Below, piece by piece: positions 1 through 7,297 of a DNA stretch of 64,000 nt. A program made the position numbers and the translations under genes. The first letter of the stretch is position 1. Every line of letters starts with the position of its first letter. The notes below the pieces were generated by a model that saw only the letters and a program-made list of their open reading frames with translations, ran no database searches and was not told where the DNA came from. Source of the DNA: Actinomycetes bacterium (GTDB lineage Bacteria; Actinomycetota; Acidimicrobiia; Acidimicrobiales; Acidimicrobiaceae); the NCBI GenBank assembly GCA_021819205.1, contig JAKARV010000001.1, positions 62,001 through 126,000 of the forward strand, read 5' to 3'.

Positions 1-1
1 G

Positions 2-766
2 ATCCTGGCGTTAATGGCGATCGGCCCATGGCTCCGATGGAGAGAAACCCCGCTCGCGCTGTTGGCGGAGCGGCTGCTGCTCCCGGCGATTGCGGCGGCG
101 GTGGTGCTGGCGGTTGCCGTACTCGCGGGAGTGCGCTCTCTCGCTACGATTGGCGCCTACGCCCTCGCCACGTTCGTGATCGTCTCGAGCACCATGGCGC
201 TTGCCCGCCTCGTTCTCGCTAGCTCCCGCACAAGGAGGGTGGCCGCGCTGCTCTCCCGCTCCAGCGCGGGGCTGGTCGTCCATATCGGTGTGGCCATTGT
301 CGCGGTAGGAATGGCTTCAGCTACTACCTTTGGGCACCAGGGGTCGGTGAAGCTAAGGCCGCTGGGAACCATCTCCGTCTACGGCCAGCGCCTTACCTAC
401 CTCGGCGTAAGAACGGTGGTCACGCCGGCCCGGACCTCCTTCGAGGCTGCTGTCGTAGTCAACGGGGGCGGCACCTTCTACCCCGCGATTAGCCAGTTTG
501 GCCAGTACGCCACCCCCGTCGGCACGCCGGCGGTAGACGTTAACCCGCTCCGGGATGTCTACTTGACCATCGACAACCCCCCGAGCACCGCCACCGGGGC
601 GATAACTTTGGGCATCGTGGTCCAGCCGCTCATAGTCTGGCTGTGGGTCGGAGCGGCGGTCATGGCCGGTGGCGGTTTGCTGGCTTTACCTGGTACCGGC
701 GTTCGGCGGCGACCGGCGGCAAGGACGGCGAGGACCCCGGAGATGGCGGCGGGGGGCGGGCGATGA
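2..766 (+). CDS. ccmF: Cytochrome c maturation haem lyase CcmF, C-terminal part (5' truncated by window edge)
   Basis: The window begins inside this gene; reading from base 2, about 254 C-terminal residues remain. CcmF-type proteins pass haem to apocytochrome c at the outer face of the membrane. The opening residues include GPWLRWRE, like the conserved GP-x-LRW segment of CcmF, and the next region has hydrophobic segments, one with an HIGVAIVAVGMA stretch typical of the family. A soluble external domain follows (roughly residues 110-200), then a last membrane helix and a basic, Ala-rich tail. The stop overlaps the next start (ATGA), so it is translationally coupled to a CcmG-like thioredoxin and a CcmH-like protein, which supports the call. 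Confidence 0.8.
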   Translation: MLALMAIGPWLRWRETPLALLAERLLLPAIAAAVVLAVAVLAGVRSLATIGAYALATFVIVSSTMALARLVLASSRTRRVAALLSRSSAGLVVHIGVAIVAVGMASATTFGHQGSVKLRPLGTISVYGQRLTYLGVRTVVTPARTSFEAAVVVNGGGTFYPAISQFGQYATPVGTPAVDVNPLRDVYLTIDNPPSTATGAITLGIVVQPLIVWLWVGAAVMAGGGLLALPGTGVRRRPAARTARTPEMAAGGGR

Positions 767-1293
767 TCAGGCGGTGGTGGATAGCCGGAGTGCTGTTGAT
801 TGCGGGAGTCGCCGCATTCTCGGCCATCGGGGCGAACAGCCGGCCGGCATCCGAACAGATCCTGCCGTCACCGCTGCTCTACCGCCAAGCCCCCGCCCTC
901 CAAGGGCAAAGCTTGGCCGGCTCGGGACAAATATCGCTTGCGTCGTTCCGGGGCCGGTTCGTGCTGGTGAACTACTTTGCCTCTTGGTGCACCAGCTGCG
1001 CTGCGGAGATGCCACAGCTGGCCAAGCTTGCCCGCTCGGGGACGGTAGCGGTTCTTGGGGTCGACTATGACGACCAGGCCTCGTCGGCTCGTTCCTTCCT
1101 GGCCCGCTACGGTGCCGCCTACCCGGTTATCGAGGACCCAACCGGGCAGAACTCGGTCCGGTGGGGGGTTTCGGCGCCGCCGGAAAGTTTCCTGGTCGCA
1201 CCCGATGGGGTGGTGATCGCAAAGATCGTGGGCGCTACCTCGCTCTCCGTCGTGAGCGATCTAGTCCAACTGGCAAAGAGCAAGGGATACTGA
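763..1293 (+). CDS. Membrane-anchored thiol-disulfide oxidoreductase, CcmG/ResA/TlpA type
   Basis: A 176-residue thioredoxin-like protein, probably reducing the haem-binding cysteines of apocytochrome c outside the membrane. An N-terminal helix (about residues 5-22) serves as a signal anchor, and the thioredoxin fold carries the active motif WCTSC (Cys76 and Cys79). The later VSAPPESFLVAP stretch has the cis-proline region seen in CcmG/DsbE (G-x-P-E-T/S-F). The ATG at 763 overlaps the CcmF stop by four bases, and the next gene overlaps this stop in the same way. An upstream in-frame start exists but would run far into ccmF, so it was rejected. The choice between CcmG and ResA naming is open. 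Confidence 0.85.
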   Translation: MIRRWWIAGVLLIAGVAAFSAIGANSRPASEQILPSPLLYRQAPALQGQSLAGSGQISLASFRGRFVLVNYFASWCTSCAAEMPQLAKLARSGTVAVLGVDYDDQASSARSFLARYGAAYPVIEDPTGQNSVRWGVSAPPESFLVAPDGVVIAKIVGATSLSVVSDLVQLAKSKGY

Positions 1294-2297
1294 TGACCCG
1301 GACGAAGCGAAGGAGGCTGGCGGCGGCCTGGGCGGCGCTTTTCGTGGTGGTCATAACTGCCGTTGCGGTCGCAGTTTTCGGCGGTGAGACATCCTCCGGA
1401 GTTCAGGCAAGAGTGGCCGGACTGGAACAGGAGGTGAGATGTCCGTCCTGCGGCAACCTTTCGGTTTACAACGCAAAGACCGCCTCTGCCTACTCTATAG
1501 CGGGGTTCATCCGGCGCGAGGTTGCCGCCGGGCAGTCGGATCAGGAGATTATTGACTCGCTGGTAGCCAGCTACGGAGACACCATCCTCATGTCCCCGCC
1601 GGCAAGCGGTGTCGGCCTTTACCTGTGGGTTCTGCCTGCGGTGGTGGCGATGGGCATCGGATACGAGGTGTACCGTAGTCTCGGGCAAAACCGGGTTATG
1701 GAGAAGCCTTCCAGGGACGAGGCGCGCGACGGTTCTCTCGCGAGGCGGCGCCGGCTACCGAAAATCTCGAAGACCTTTGCGCTATGGGGCGGGGTAGTGG
1801 CGCTGGCGGGTTTGGGAGGATTGGCGGCGCTGGCGTTTTTGCCCGGAGGCGGCCCGGCGGTGGGCAGCGAGCTTTCGGCTGCGGAGACGCTAGCAAGCTT
1901 GGGCGCTGTAAAGCCGGCGCTCCAGGGGTTCAACCAGGTGCTGGCGAAGCAGCCGCAGAACCCCTCCGCACTTGCCTACAAGGGGTGGCTGCAGTTCAAC
2001 GAGGCCACGTCGCAGCGGGACAAGTCTGCCGCTCTTGCGGTGATGTCCAAGGCGGCCGATTTGGGGCCCGGGGATCCGCAGGCCCAGCTGTTTCTGGGGC
2101 TCGCTCTCTTCTATGGGCGGCAGGAGGCGCGGCAGGGAGCTTTCTATTTGGATCGTTTTCTCGCCGATTTGCCGCGTCACTCCCTACTGGCCGAGGCCGC
2201 CCCGCTGGCGCGTCCGGTTTACGCCGCGGCGCACTGGAAGATACCGGCCGCCTTTCGTGTTGGAAGTGGCGTTGCAGTTCGGGTGCCTAAGGGGTAG
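1293..2297 (+). CDS. ccmH: CcmH-like cytochrome c maturation protein fused to a CcmI-like TPR domain
   Basis: A 334-residue protein. After a first membrane helix (about 12-30) comes a CcmH domain with the redox motif RCPSCGNLSV (Cys50, Cys53), followed by a second helix (about 107-124). A basic linker and a third helix (about 163-183) lead into an Ala/Leu-rich region from about residue 195 that looks like tetratricopeptide repeats. This matches a CcmH-CcmI arrangement in one chain: CcmH reduces or holds apocytochrome c, and the CcmI-like part presents it to the lyase. The ATG at 1293 shares bases with the CcmG stop (TGATG). The fusion is known in other bacteria. Confidence 0.8.
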   Translation: MTRTKRRRLAAAWAALFVVVITAVAVAVFGGETSSGVQARVAGLEQEVRCPSCGNLSVYNAKTASAYSIAGFIRREVAAGQSDQEIIDSLVASYGDTILMSPPASGVGLYLWVLPAVVAMGIGYEVYRSLGQNRVMEKPSRDEARDGSLARRRRLPKISKTFALWGGVVALAGLGGLAALAFLPGGGPAVGSELSAAETLASLGAVKPALQGFNQVLAKQPQNPSALAYKGWLQFNEATSQRDKSAALAVMSKAADLGPGDPQAQLFLGLALFYGRQEARQGAFYLDRFLADLPRHSLLAEAAPLARPVYAAAHWKIPAAFRVGSGVAVRVPKG

Positions 2298-2299
2298 TT

Positions 2300-2911
2300 G
2301 TGGGTTTTTTTGACCGGAATCGGGTGGAGATGGAGCGGCGCGGTATCGGCTTGTCCCGCCTCCCCCCGGGGCAGTACATGACCGACCGGTTTCCGGTTCT
2401 CCACGCAGGAGAGGTTCCACGCTATCGCGACCTCAACTCCTGGGATCTGGAGATTCTGGGCGAGGTCGAACTTCCGGTGAAGTTGAGCTACAGCGAACTC
2501 CGCGGAGTTGGGGTAGTCGAGCGCACCACCGATATCCACTGCGTTACCAAGTGGTCGAAGTTCGACACCATCTGGGGTGGCGTACCCATGAGTCGCATCT
2601 TCGAGGTGGCAAAGCCGCTTCCTTCCGCCACCCACCTGATTGTCTGGTCGGAGTACGGCTTTTCTACCAACGTGGCGCTGGCCGAGGTTGCCAGCGATTC
2701 CGACGCAATGCTGGCCCTCGAGTACGGGGGCAAGGTTCTTGAGCCTGATCACGGCTATCCGGTCAGGTTCCTGATGCCCAGCCTTTACTTTTGGAAGTCT
2801 GCCAAGTGGGTACGCCGCCTTGAGTTCACCCGGAGCGACCAGCCTGGTTTTTGGGAGCGGAACGGTTATCACAACCACGGCAACCCGTGGAAGGAGGAGC
2901 GCTACTCCTAA
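2300..2911 (+). CDS. Molybdopterin-dependent oxidoreductase, sulfite-oxidase/YedY fold
   Basis: A 203-residue protein of the sulfite-oxidase-type molybdenum-cofactor family. The segment TTDIHCVTKWSKFDTIWGG carries the conserved cysteine (Cys81) that ligates molybdenum, followed by the W-x-G-V loop. It is short for the family: there is no twin-arginine leader, no haem domain and no dimerisation domain, so it is probably cytoplasmic. The GTG start at 2300 follows two bases after the CcmH stop, with a G-rich ribosome-binding site overlapping the end of that gene, implying cotranscription with the ccm genes. Substrate unknown; sulfite, sulfoxide or another oxyanion are possibilities only by family. 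Confidence 0.75.
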   Translation: MGFFDRNRVEMERRGIGLSRLPPGQYMTDRFPVLHAGEVPRYRDLNSWDLEILGEVELPVKLSYSELRGVGVVERTTDIHCVTKWSKFDTIWGGVPMSRIFEVAKPLPSATHLIVWSEYGFSTNVALAEVASDSDAMLALEYGGKVLEPDHGYPVRFLMPSLYFWKSAKWVRRLEFTRSDQPGFWERNGYHNHGNPWKEERYS

Positions 2912-2915
2912 TTTA

Positions 2916-3650
2916 TCAGCCGCGCCGGATCTCGATTCGGCAGGGATCGGGCGTGCCCCGCTCCGAGAGCGCACGGAGTTGCGAGGTCCCGCGGACCAGA
3001 CTTTGCATCAGCCCCTCGACGATCCCGCGTTCGGTGGCGCAGAGGACCGGGTGCTCGGTCACCAGCTGGCCAAAGGGGCAAGTGTGGCTGTCGAGCCGAA
3101 ACTGTCCATCGCGAACGATGGCTGTGGCCGAGAAGCCGGTCCGGGTGAGGGCGTCGGCGACCAGCTTGAGACTGGCGGAGACGCTCTTGGTCGGGTCCTT
3201 CCCGTTCATGGCGAGTGCGAGGTCGCGGCCGTAATCGAAGCCAACGTCGTAGGCGAGTACCTCGACCAGCTTTGGGTCGATCTCAGAAATCAGCCGGCCG
3301 AGCAGCTTCCCGAGCAGTGCCGCCTGGTCGGTGATGCCGTCGATCAGGGAAGGCTCTTTGAGCGGGCGATACTGCTTGGAAGGGCGCCCAACGTGCGACT
3401 GGCCACGATTGGTGAAGATCTCAACGTAACCGCTCGCGGCAAGGCGGTCGAGGTGGTGTCGGGCAACGTTCGGGTGCAGTTCGAACTGGCGCGCAACCGC
3501 CTGCGCCGTCGCCGAGCCCTGCTGGCGGACGAAGAGGTAGATCTCTCGGCGCGTCGGATCACCAAGGGCACGTGCCAGCGCCTGCACGGCACCAGTGAAC
3601 TCATTGGCTACCGGTACCTCTTCAGGAACGGTGCTCACCGCAGCTCCCAT
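2916..3650 (-). CDS. SufR-like transcriptional regulator with HTH and C-terminal cysteines
   Basis: A 244-residue DNA-binding regulator. Residues about 20-95 form a winged helix of ArsR/SufR type (ALGDPTRREIYLFV, then a recognition helix near HPNVARHHLDRL). The C-terminal half carries Cys191 and Cys204 in a C-X12-C arrangement and a further Cys237, resembling the iron-sulfur ligands of SufR, the repressor of suf genes; the later spacing differs. The ATG at 3650 was chosen because translation further upstream would cross the intergenic region and into mrp on the other strand. It is divergent from mrp, an iron-sulfur carrier, which fits an Fe-S-sensing role. It ends convergently, five bases from the molybdoenzyme gene. 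Confidence 0.75.
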   Translation of the reverse strand: MGAAVSTVPEEVPVANEFTGAVQALARALGDPTRREIYLFVRQQGSATAQAVARQFELHPNVARHHLDRLAASGYVEIFTNRGQSHVGRPSKQYRPLKEPSLIDGITDQAALLGKLLGRLISEIDPKLVEVLAYDVGFDYGRDLALAMNGKDPTKSVSASLKLVADALTRTGFSATAIVRDGQFRLDSHTCPFGQLVTEHPVLCATERGIVEGLMQSLVRGTSQLRALSERGTPDPCRIEIRRG

Positions 3651-3699
3651 CTTTGAGGTAACAACTACAAGGCCCCAGGTGACTAGTTTAATCCATATA

Positions 3700-3714
3700 A
3701 CAGTTGTCGACTGT
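3700..3714. promoter_or_regulatory. Inverted repeat in the sufR-like/mrp divergent intergenic region, possible operator
   Basis: The sequence ACAGT-N5-ACTGT forms a perfect 5-bp inverted repeat in the 91-bp space between two divergent genes. A related half-site, ACAACT, lies at 3661-3666 and matches the AGTTGT inside the repeat in inverted orientation. This is where a regulator controlling both genes would bind. It does not match the CAAC-N6-GTTG site described for cyanobacterial SufR, so the link to the adjacent regulator is inference. Confidence 0.35.
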
Positions 3715-3741
3715 GGATGCGTGTAGCGATAAGGAGGCCGG

Positions 3742-4857
3742 GTGGCAAGAGGGGACGAGGCCGAGGTATACCGTGCCCTTGGGAATGTTGTCGACGAGGA
3801 GCTGGGCGCCGACATAGTGTCTCTTGGCCTGGTAGGGCCGATAGAGCGGGGATTGCTGAAGCCTAAGGTCACCATCTACTACGTCGGTGGGGCGCCGGAG
3901 ATTCAGGATCAGCTCCGCGCACGCGCGCAGGCGGCGCTATCGACGGTGGGCAACTTCGAACTCAAGCTGGAACCACTCGATCCCGAGGGGCAGGTGGCGT
4001 TGAGGGAGAGGCTCATCGATCCGGAGTCAGCCGCCGCCCGGGAGGAGCGGAAGCCGATCTTCTCCCGGCCTTCTTCGAAGACCCGGGTGCTCGGAATCTC
4101 CTCGGGAAAAGGTGGTGTCGGCAAGTCGTCGGTATCGGCAAACCTTGCCGTCGGGCTCGCTATCCGCGGCTTCAAAGTGGCGGTTCTCGACGCCGATGTC
4201 TATGGGTTCTCGATTCCGAAGATGCTTGGCGTCGAGCGTTTTCCGCGGGTGGTCGATGACCTGATCGTTCCGCCGATGGCCCACGGGATCAAGGTTATGT
4301 CTCTGGGTTTTTTCGTCGAAGAGGACACTCCGGTTATCTGGCGCGGGCCGATGCTCCACAAGACCATAGAACAGTTTTTGGTCGACGTCTATTGGGGCTC
4401 GCTTGACTACCTGGTGGTGGATATGCCCCCCGGAACTGGTGACATCACCCTTTCCCTGCAGGAGTTTTTGCCGCGCTCGGAGGTCTTCGTGGTGAGCACG
4501 CCGCAAGAGGCTGCGACTCGGGTGGCGCAGCGGTCAGCGTTGGCGGCCCGGAAGCTAAAGCTGCCGGTGCGAGGCGTGATCGAGAACATGGCCGGCTTCA
4601 CCGCCGACGACGGTACCAACTACCCGATCTTCGGGGAGGGCGGTGGTGAAGTGCTTTCCAGCCTCCTAGAGGTGCCGGTGCTTGGCTCGGTTCCGCTCAC
4701 GATGGGTCTGAGGCGTGGTGGCGATCAGGGAAATCCCGTCGTGGCCGCAGCCCCCGATGACCCCGCGGCAAAGGCGATCTTTGGTGTTGTCGACGCGGTG
4801 ATCGCGATGGGACCGGCGAGGCGTTACCGGGCAGATCTCAAAGTTCAAGCAAAATAG
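3742..4857 (+). CDS. mrp: Mrp/ApbC-type iron-sulfur carrier ATPase
   Basis: A 371-residue P-loop protein of the Mrp/NBP35 family, which carries or delivers Fe-S clusters. Residues about 8-85 form the N-terminal DUF59 (MIP18-like) domain; the deviant Walker A motif SGKGGVGKSS is at 121-130, and the family signature VVDMPPGTGD follows. The usual CxxC near the C-terminus is not seen: after IENMAGF the sequence reads TADDG instead of a cysteine pair. The GTG start has a strong AAGGAGG eleven to seventeen bases upstream. It leads a run with DUF3107 and two ArsA-like ATPases and is divergent from a SufR-like regulator. Confidence 0.9.
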   Translation: MARGDEAEVYRALGNVVDEELGADIVSLGLVGPIERGLLKPKVTIYYVGGAPEIQDQLRARAQAALSTVGNFELKLEPLDPEGQVALRERLIDPESAAAREERKPIFSRPSSKTRVLGISSGKGGVGKSSVSANLAVGLAIRGFKVAVLDADVYGFSIPKMLGVERFPRVVDDLIVPPMAHGIKVMSLGFFVEEDTPVIWRGPMLHKTIEQFLVDVYWGSLDYLVVDMPPGTGDITLSLQEFLPRSEVFVVSTPQEAATRVAQRSALAARKLKLPVRGVIENMAGFTADDGTNYPIFGEGGGEVLSSLLEVPVLGSVPLTMGLRRGGDQGNPVVAAAPDDPAAKAIFGVVDAVIAMGPARRYRADLKVQAK

Positions 4858-4865
4858 GAGGATCA

Positions 4866-5099
4866 ATGGAGTTGCGGATTGGTATTGCCGACTCGCCGCG
4901 GGAGCTCGATCTCGAGTTGGACGAGGCGAGCGAACAGCAGGGCGTGGTGGACGCGATCGAGCAGGCGATCGCCGGGGGTACGGGAGTCTACTGGATCTCG
5001 GACCGCAAGGGACGCCGGGTAGGCATTCCGGTCTCCAAGATCGCCTATATCGAGCTGGGGCCAGACCGGAACCAGCGCAAAGTCGGGTTCAGCGCCTAG
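4866..5099 (+). CDS. DUF3107 family small protein
   Basis: A 77-residue protein matching the actinobacterial DUF3107 family, recognised from the N-terminal MELRIGIADSPRELDLELDE pattern and the later VGIPVSKIAYIELGP block, in which I/V-x-x-I-A-Y-I/V-E-I/L-G is conserved. Members are predicted to be small cytoplasmic proteins of unknown function that are retained in mycobacteria and streptomycetes. It has an AGGAGG ribosome-binding site overlapping the end of mrp, eight bases after the mrp stop, and lies four bases before the first ArsA-like ATPase. Cotranscription with Fe-S carrier and ATPase genes is the only functional hint. Confidence 0.85.
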   Translation: MELRIGIADSPRELDLELDEASEQQGVVDAIEQAIAGGTGVYWISDRKGRRVGIPVSKIAYIELGPDRNQRKVGFSA

Positions 5100-5103
5100 G
5101 TCC

Positions 5104-6024
5104 ATGACCGCCCTCCTCGAGCACCAGCTGGTGTTTGTGACCGGAAAGGGAGGGGTGGGAAAGTCGACCGTGGCGGCCGCCATCGGGTGGCTCGGCGCTG
5201 CGTCGGGGAGGCGGACCCTGATCGTCGAGGCAGACGGGAAGGGAGACGTGGGGGCGTTTTTCGGCAGGACCGGAATTGGATTTGAGCCGGTGGAAGTGTC
5301 GCCTGGGTTGTCGGTTATGGAGATGGACACCGAAGCCTCCCTCGAAGAGTACCTGCGGATCTTCGTCAAAGTCCCGATGCTCTCCAAGATGCCCGGTTTG
5401 GCCCGGATCTTTGACTTTGTCTCTACCGCGGCTCCCGGGGTCAAGGAGATACTGGTGGTTGGAAAGCTCTGTTACGAGGCGAAGGAGAACCACTTCGATC
5501 TCATAGTGGTAGATCCTCCGGCCAGCGGGCACGTCATCTCGCAGCTCGGGGTGACCAGCGATGTCGGCGATCTCATCCAGCTTGGGATGATCCGCAACCA
5601 GACCTCTTGGATGCTTGAGATCCTTGCCGACCAGGACCGTTCCACCGCGGTGCTGGTCGCCACGCCGGACGAGACCGCGGTGGAAGAGTCGGTGGAGCTT
5701 GCCTCGCGGATCAGGTCGGAGACGCCGGTCAATTTGGGCGGGGCGGTGGTGAACCGGGTGATACATAATCCTTTGGGGGAGCTGGAGCAGGCTGAGTGGA
5801 AGCGGATCTGCGAGGCTGCCAGCGGTAGGCGGGGCATCACCCCCGTGGTGGAGGCGGTTGACCTGTACGTCGGGATCGCCGAGCGCCACGCGGGGAATGT
5901 GTCAACCCTGCAGTCTGCCATGGACGAGCTTCCAGTGGCAACCGTGGCCGAGTTGCTGGGATCGGAGGCGAATTTGGATCTCATCAGGGAGGTGGCCGAA
6001 GCCCTTGAGGTCGAGCTGTGGTGA
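5104..6024 (+). CDS. ArsA/Get3-like ATPase, first of a pair (Rv3679-like)
   Basis: A 306-residue deviant P-loop ATPase. VTGKGGVGKST at residues 12-22 contains both the P-loop lysine and the upstream signature lysine that acts across the dimer interface in this family; LIVVDPPASGH is the switch II region. Families with this fold move metalloids or tail-anchored membrane proteins, but no CxxC metal site is obvious here. The arrangement of two adjacent ArsA-like genes is that of Rv3679/Rv3680 in Mycobacterium, whose products form a complex reported to function in envelope or redox physiology. The ATG at 5104 is four bases after DUF3107, and the next gene overlaps by seven bases. Confidence 0.8.
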   Translation: MTALLEHQLVFVTGKGGVGKSTVAAAIGWLGAASGRRTLIVEADGKGDVGAFFGRTGIGFEPVEVSPGLSVMEMDTEASLEEYLRIFVKVPMLSKMPGLARIFDFVSTAAPGVKEILVVGKLCYEAKENHFDLIVVDPPASGHVISQLGVTSDVGDLIQLGMIRNQTSWMLEILADQDRSTAVLVATPDETAVEESVELASRIRSETPVNLGGAVVNRVIHNPLGELEQAEWKRICEAASGRRGITPVVEAVDLYVGIAERHAGNVSTLQSAMDELPVATVAELLGSEANLDLIREVAEALEVELW

Positions 6025-7157
6025 GAGACGTTTGGGAGCCGCTTTCCCGCTACTCCCGCCTCCTGGTGGTGGGGAGCGGCGGGGTTGGCAAGACTACCAT
6101 GGCGGCCTCCCTGGCCGTGGATGCCACCATCTCATTTCGACTGCGGGTGCTCGTGGTGACCGTCGACCCGGCCAAGCGGCTCGCCTCCAGCCTTGGTGTC
6201 GGCCCGCTGGCCAACACCCCGGTCGAGATCAAGCTTCCCGCCGCGCTGGAGCCGAAGGGCAACCTCTTTGCCGCCTCTGTGGATATGAAGCGGGCTTGGG
6301 ACTCGCTGATCGAGAAGCACTCTCCGGACGCTGGCACGGCCGCTCGGATCCTTGCCAGCCCGATCTACCACAACCTCTCCTCCAAGTTCATCGGTTCCTA
6401 CGACTACGCGGCAGTGGAGGTTCTCGCTTCGCTTACCGCCGAGCAGAGCTACGATCTGGTCATCGTCGACACTCCCCCATCCAGAAACGCGCTTGACTTC
6501 CTGGACGCTCCCCGGCGTCTGCGCGAGTTCTTCTCCTCCAACCTGCTCGCTCTTCTCACCCTCCCGCGGAGAACCCGGGTCTTTTCACTGGCGACCCGCC
6601 CCTTCTATATGGTGGCCGAGGCGATCATGGGTGGTGCGTTCCTCAGTGATTTGACCGACTTCTTTACCGACTTCTCCCGTCTCCGCGATGGCTTGGTGGC
6701 CCAGAGCATCCGCTTCAGCGATCTGCTGACCCAGGAGGAGACCGGGTTCATCGTCGTATCCGGCCCTTACGGCCCATCTGTGGTGGAGGCTGAGCGCCTC
6801 CTCGCCGCACTGGCACGTAGAGGGATCCAAGAGGCCGCCTGGTTTGTCAACCGGTCCTGGCCGGCTCGGCTCTTCAGCGAGGAGGCGGAGAGCGCATCCA
6901 GGTGGCTGGGGAGCGAAGGGCTGGAGTTGGTGCTCCAGGGGGCAGATGGCGAGCTCGACCGGTCGATTGCACGCCGGACCGTAGCGGAGGTGCTCGGCAT
7001 TCGAGACCAGATCGAGATGGCCCACTCGCGGGAGACGCTGAGTCGAATCGAACCCAGCGTTCCCATTTTCGAGATCCCCATCGCCGGCGAGGAGCTGGTA
7101 GATGCGGAGGCGCTCGCCCGGCTGGTCGCAACGGCCCGGCGCTTCTATCCGGGCTGA
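6018..7157 (+). CDS. ArsA/Get3-like ATPase, second of a pair (Rv3680-like)
   Basis: A 379-residue paralogue of the preceding ATPase, with the nucleotide loop VVGSGGVGKTT (residues 17-27) and VVTVDPAKRLASSLG in the A-loop/switch I position. The residue equivalent to the signature lysine is serine (Ser20), while the upstream partner keeps lysine, so the two subunits are not equivalent. VIVDTPPSRNALDFLDAP is switch II. The start could be GTG 6018 or the next codon GTG 6021; both overlap the upstream stop, which indicates translational coupling and probably an equimolar heteromer. A hairpin with a T-run follows directly, so this is probably the last gene of the operon. Confidence 0.78.
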   Translation: MVRDVWEPLSRYSRLLVVGSGGVGKTTMAASLAVDATISFRLRVLVVTVDPAKRLASSLGVGPLANTPVEIKLPAALEPKGNLFAASVDMKRAWDSLIEKHSPDAGTAARILASPIYHNLSSKFIGSYDYAAVEVLASLTAEQSYDLVIVDTPPSRNALDFLDAPRRLREFFSSNLLALLTLPRRTRVFSLATRPFYMVAEAIMGGAFLSDLTDFFTDFSRLRDGLVAQSIRFSDLLTQEETGFIVVSGPYGPSVVEAERLLAALARRGIQEAAWFVNRSWPARLFSEEAESASRWLGSEGLELVLQGADGELDRSIARRTVAEVLGIRDQIEMAHSRETLSRIEPSVPIFEIPIAGEELVDAEALARLVATARRFYPG

Positions 7158-7181
7158 TGCGATTGGCTGCGCCCGTTTTTT
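7150..7181 (+). terminator. Probable intrinsic terminator of the mrp-ATPase operon
   Basis: CGGGC at 7150-7154 pairs with GCCCG at 7171-7175 and is followed by six thymines (7176-7181). The stem begins in the last codons of the second ATPase gene. It is only 5 bp with a 16-base loop, but the T-run directly after it is unusual in this GC-rich sequence. Confidence 0.5.
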
Positions 7182-7297
7182 CGACGCCGGTGGGCTAAGA
7201 CTCCCGCGCCCGCGTACTTGCTCTCGGATGCGGGGTGGTATTCTCACCAGGTTGTCTTGATCGTCTGCTGGAGACGGTGATCGGGGAGGGGTTGGGC

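Noticed and set aside
2820-3656. Plus-strand open frame opposite the SufR-like gene
   Set aside because: The minus-strand reading has a clear winged helix and cysteine motifs; the plus-strand reading is low complexity with no motifs.
7218-7244. TTGCTC...TATTCT as promoter of the DUF2079 gene
   Set aside because: The spacer is 15 bases, shorter than normal, and neither hexamer is strong, so it is not listed as a feature; it remains a possibility.
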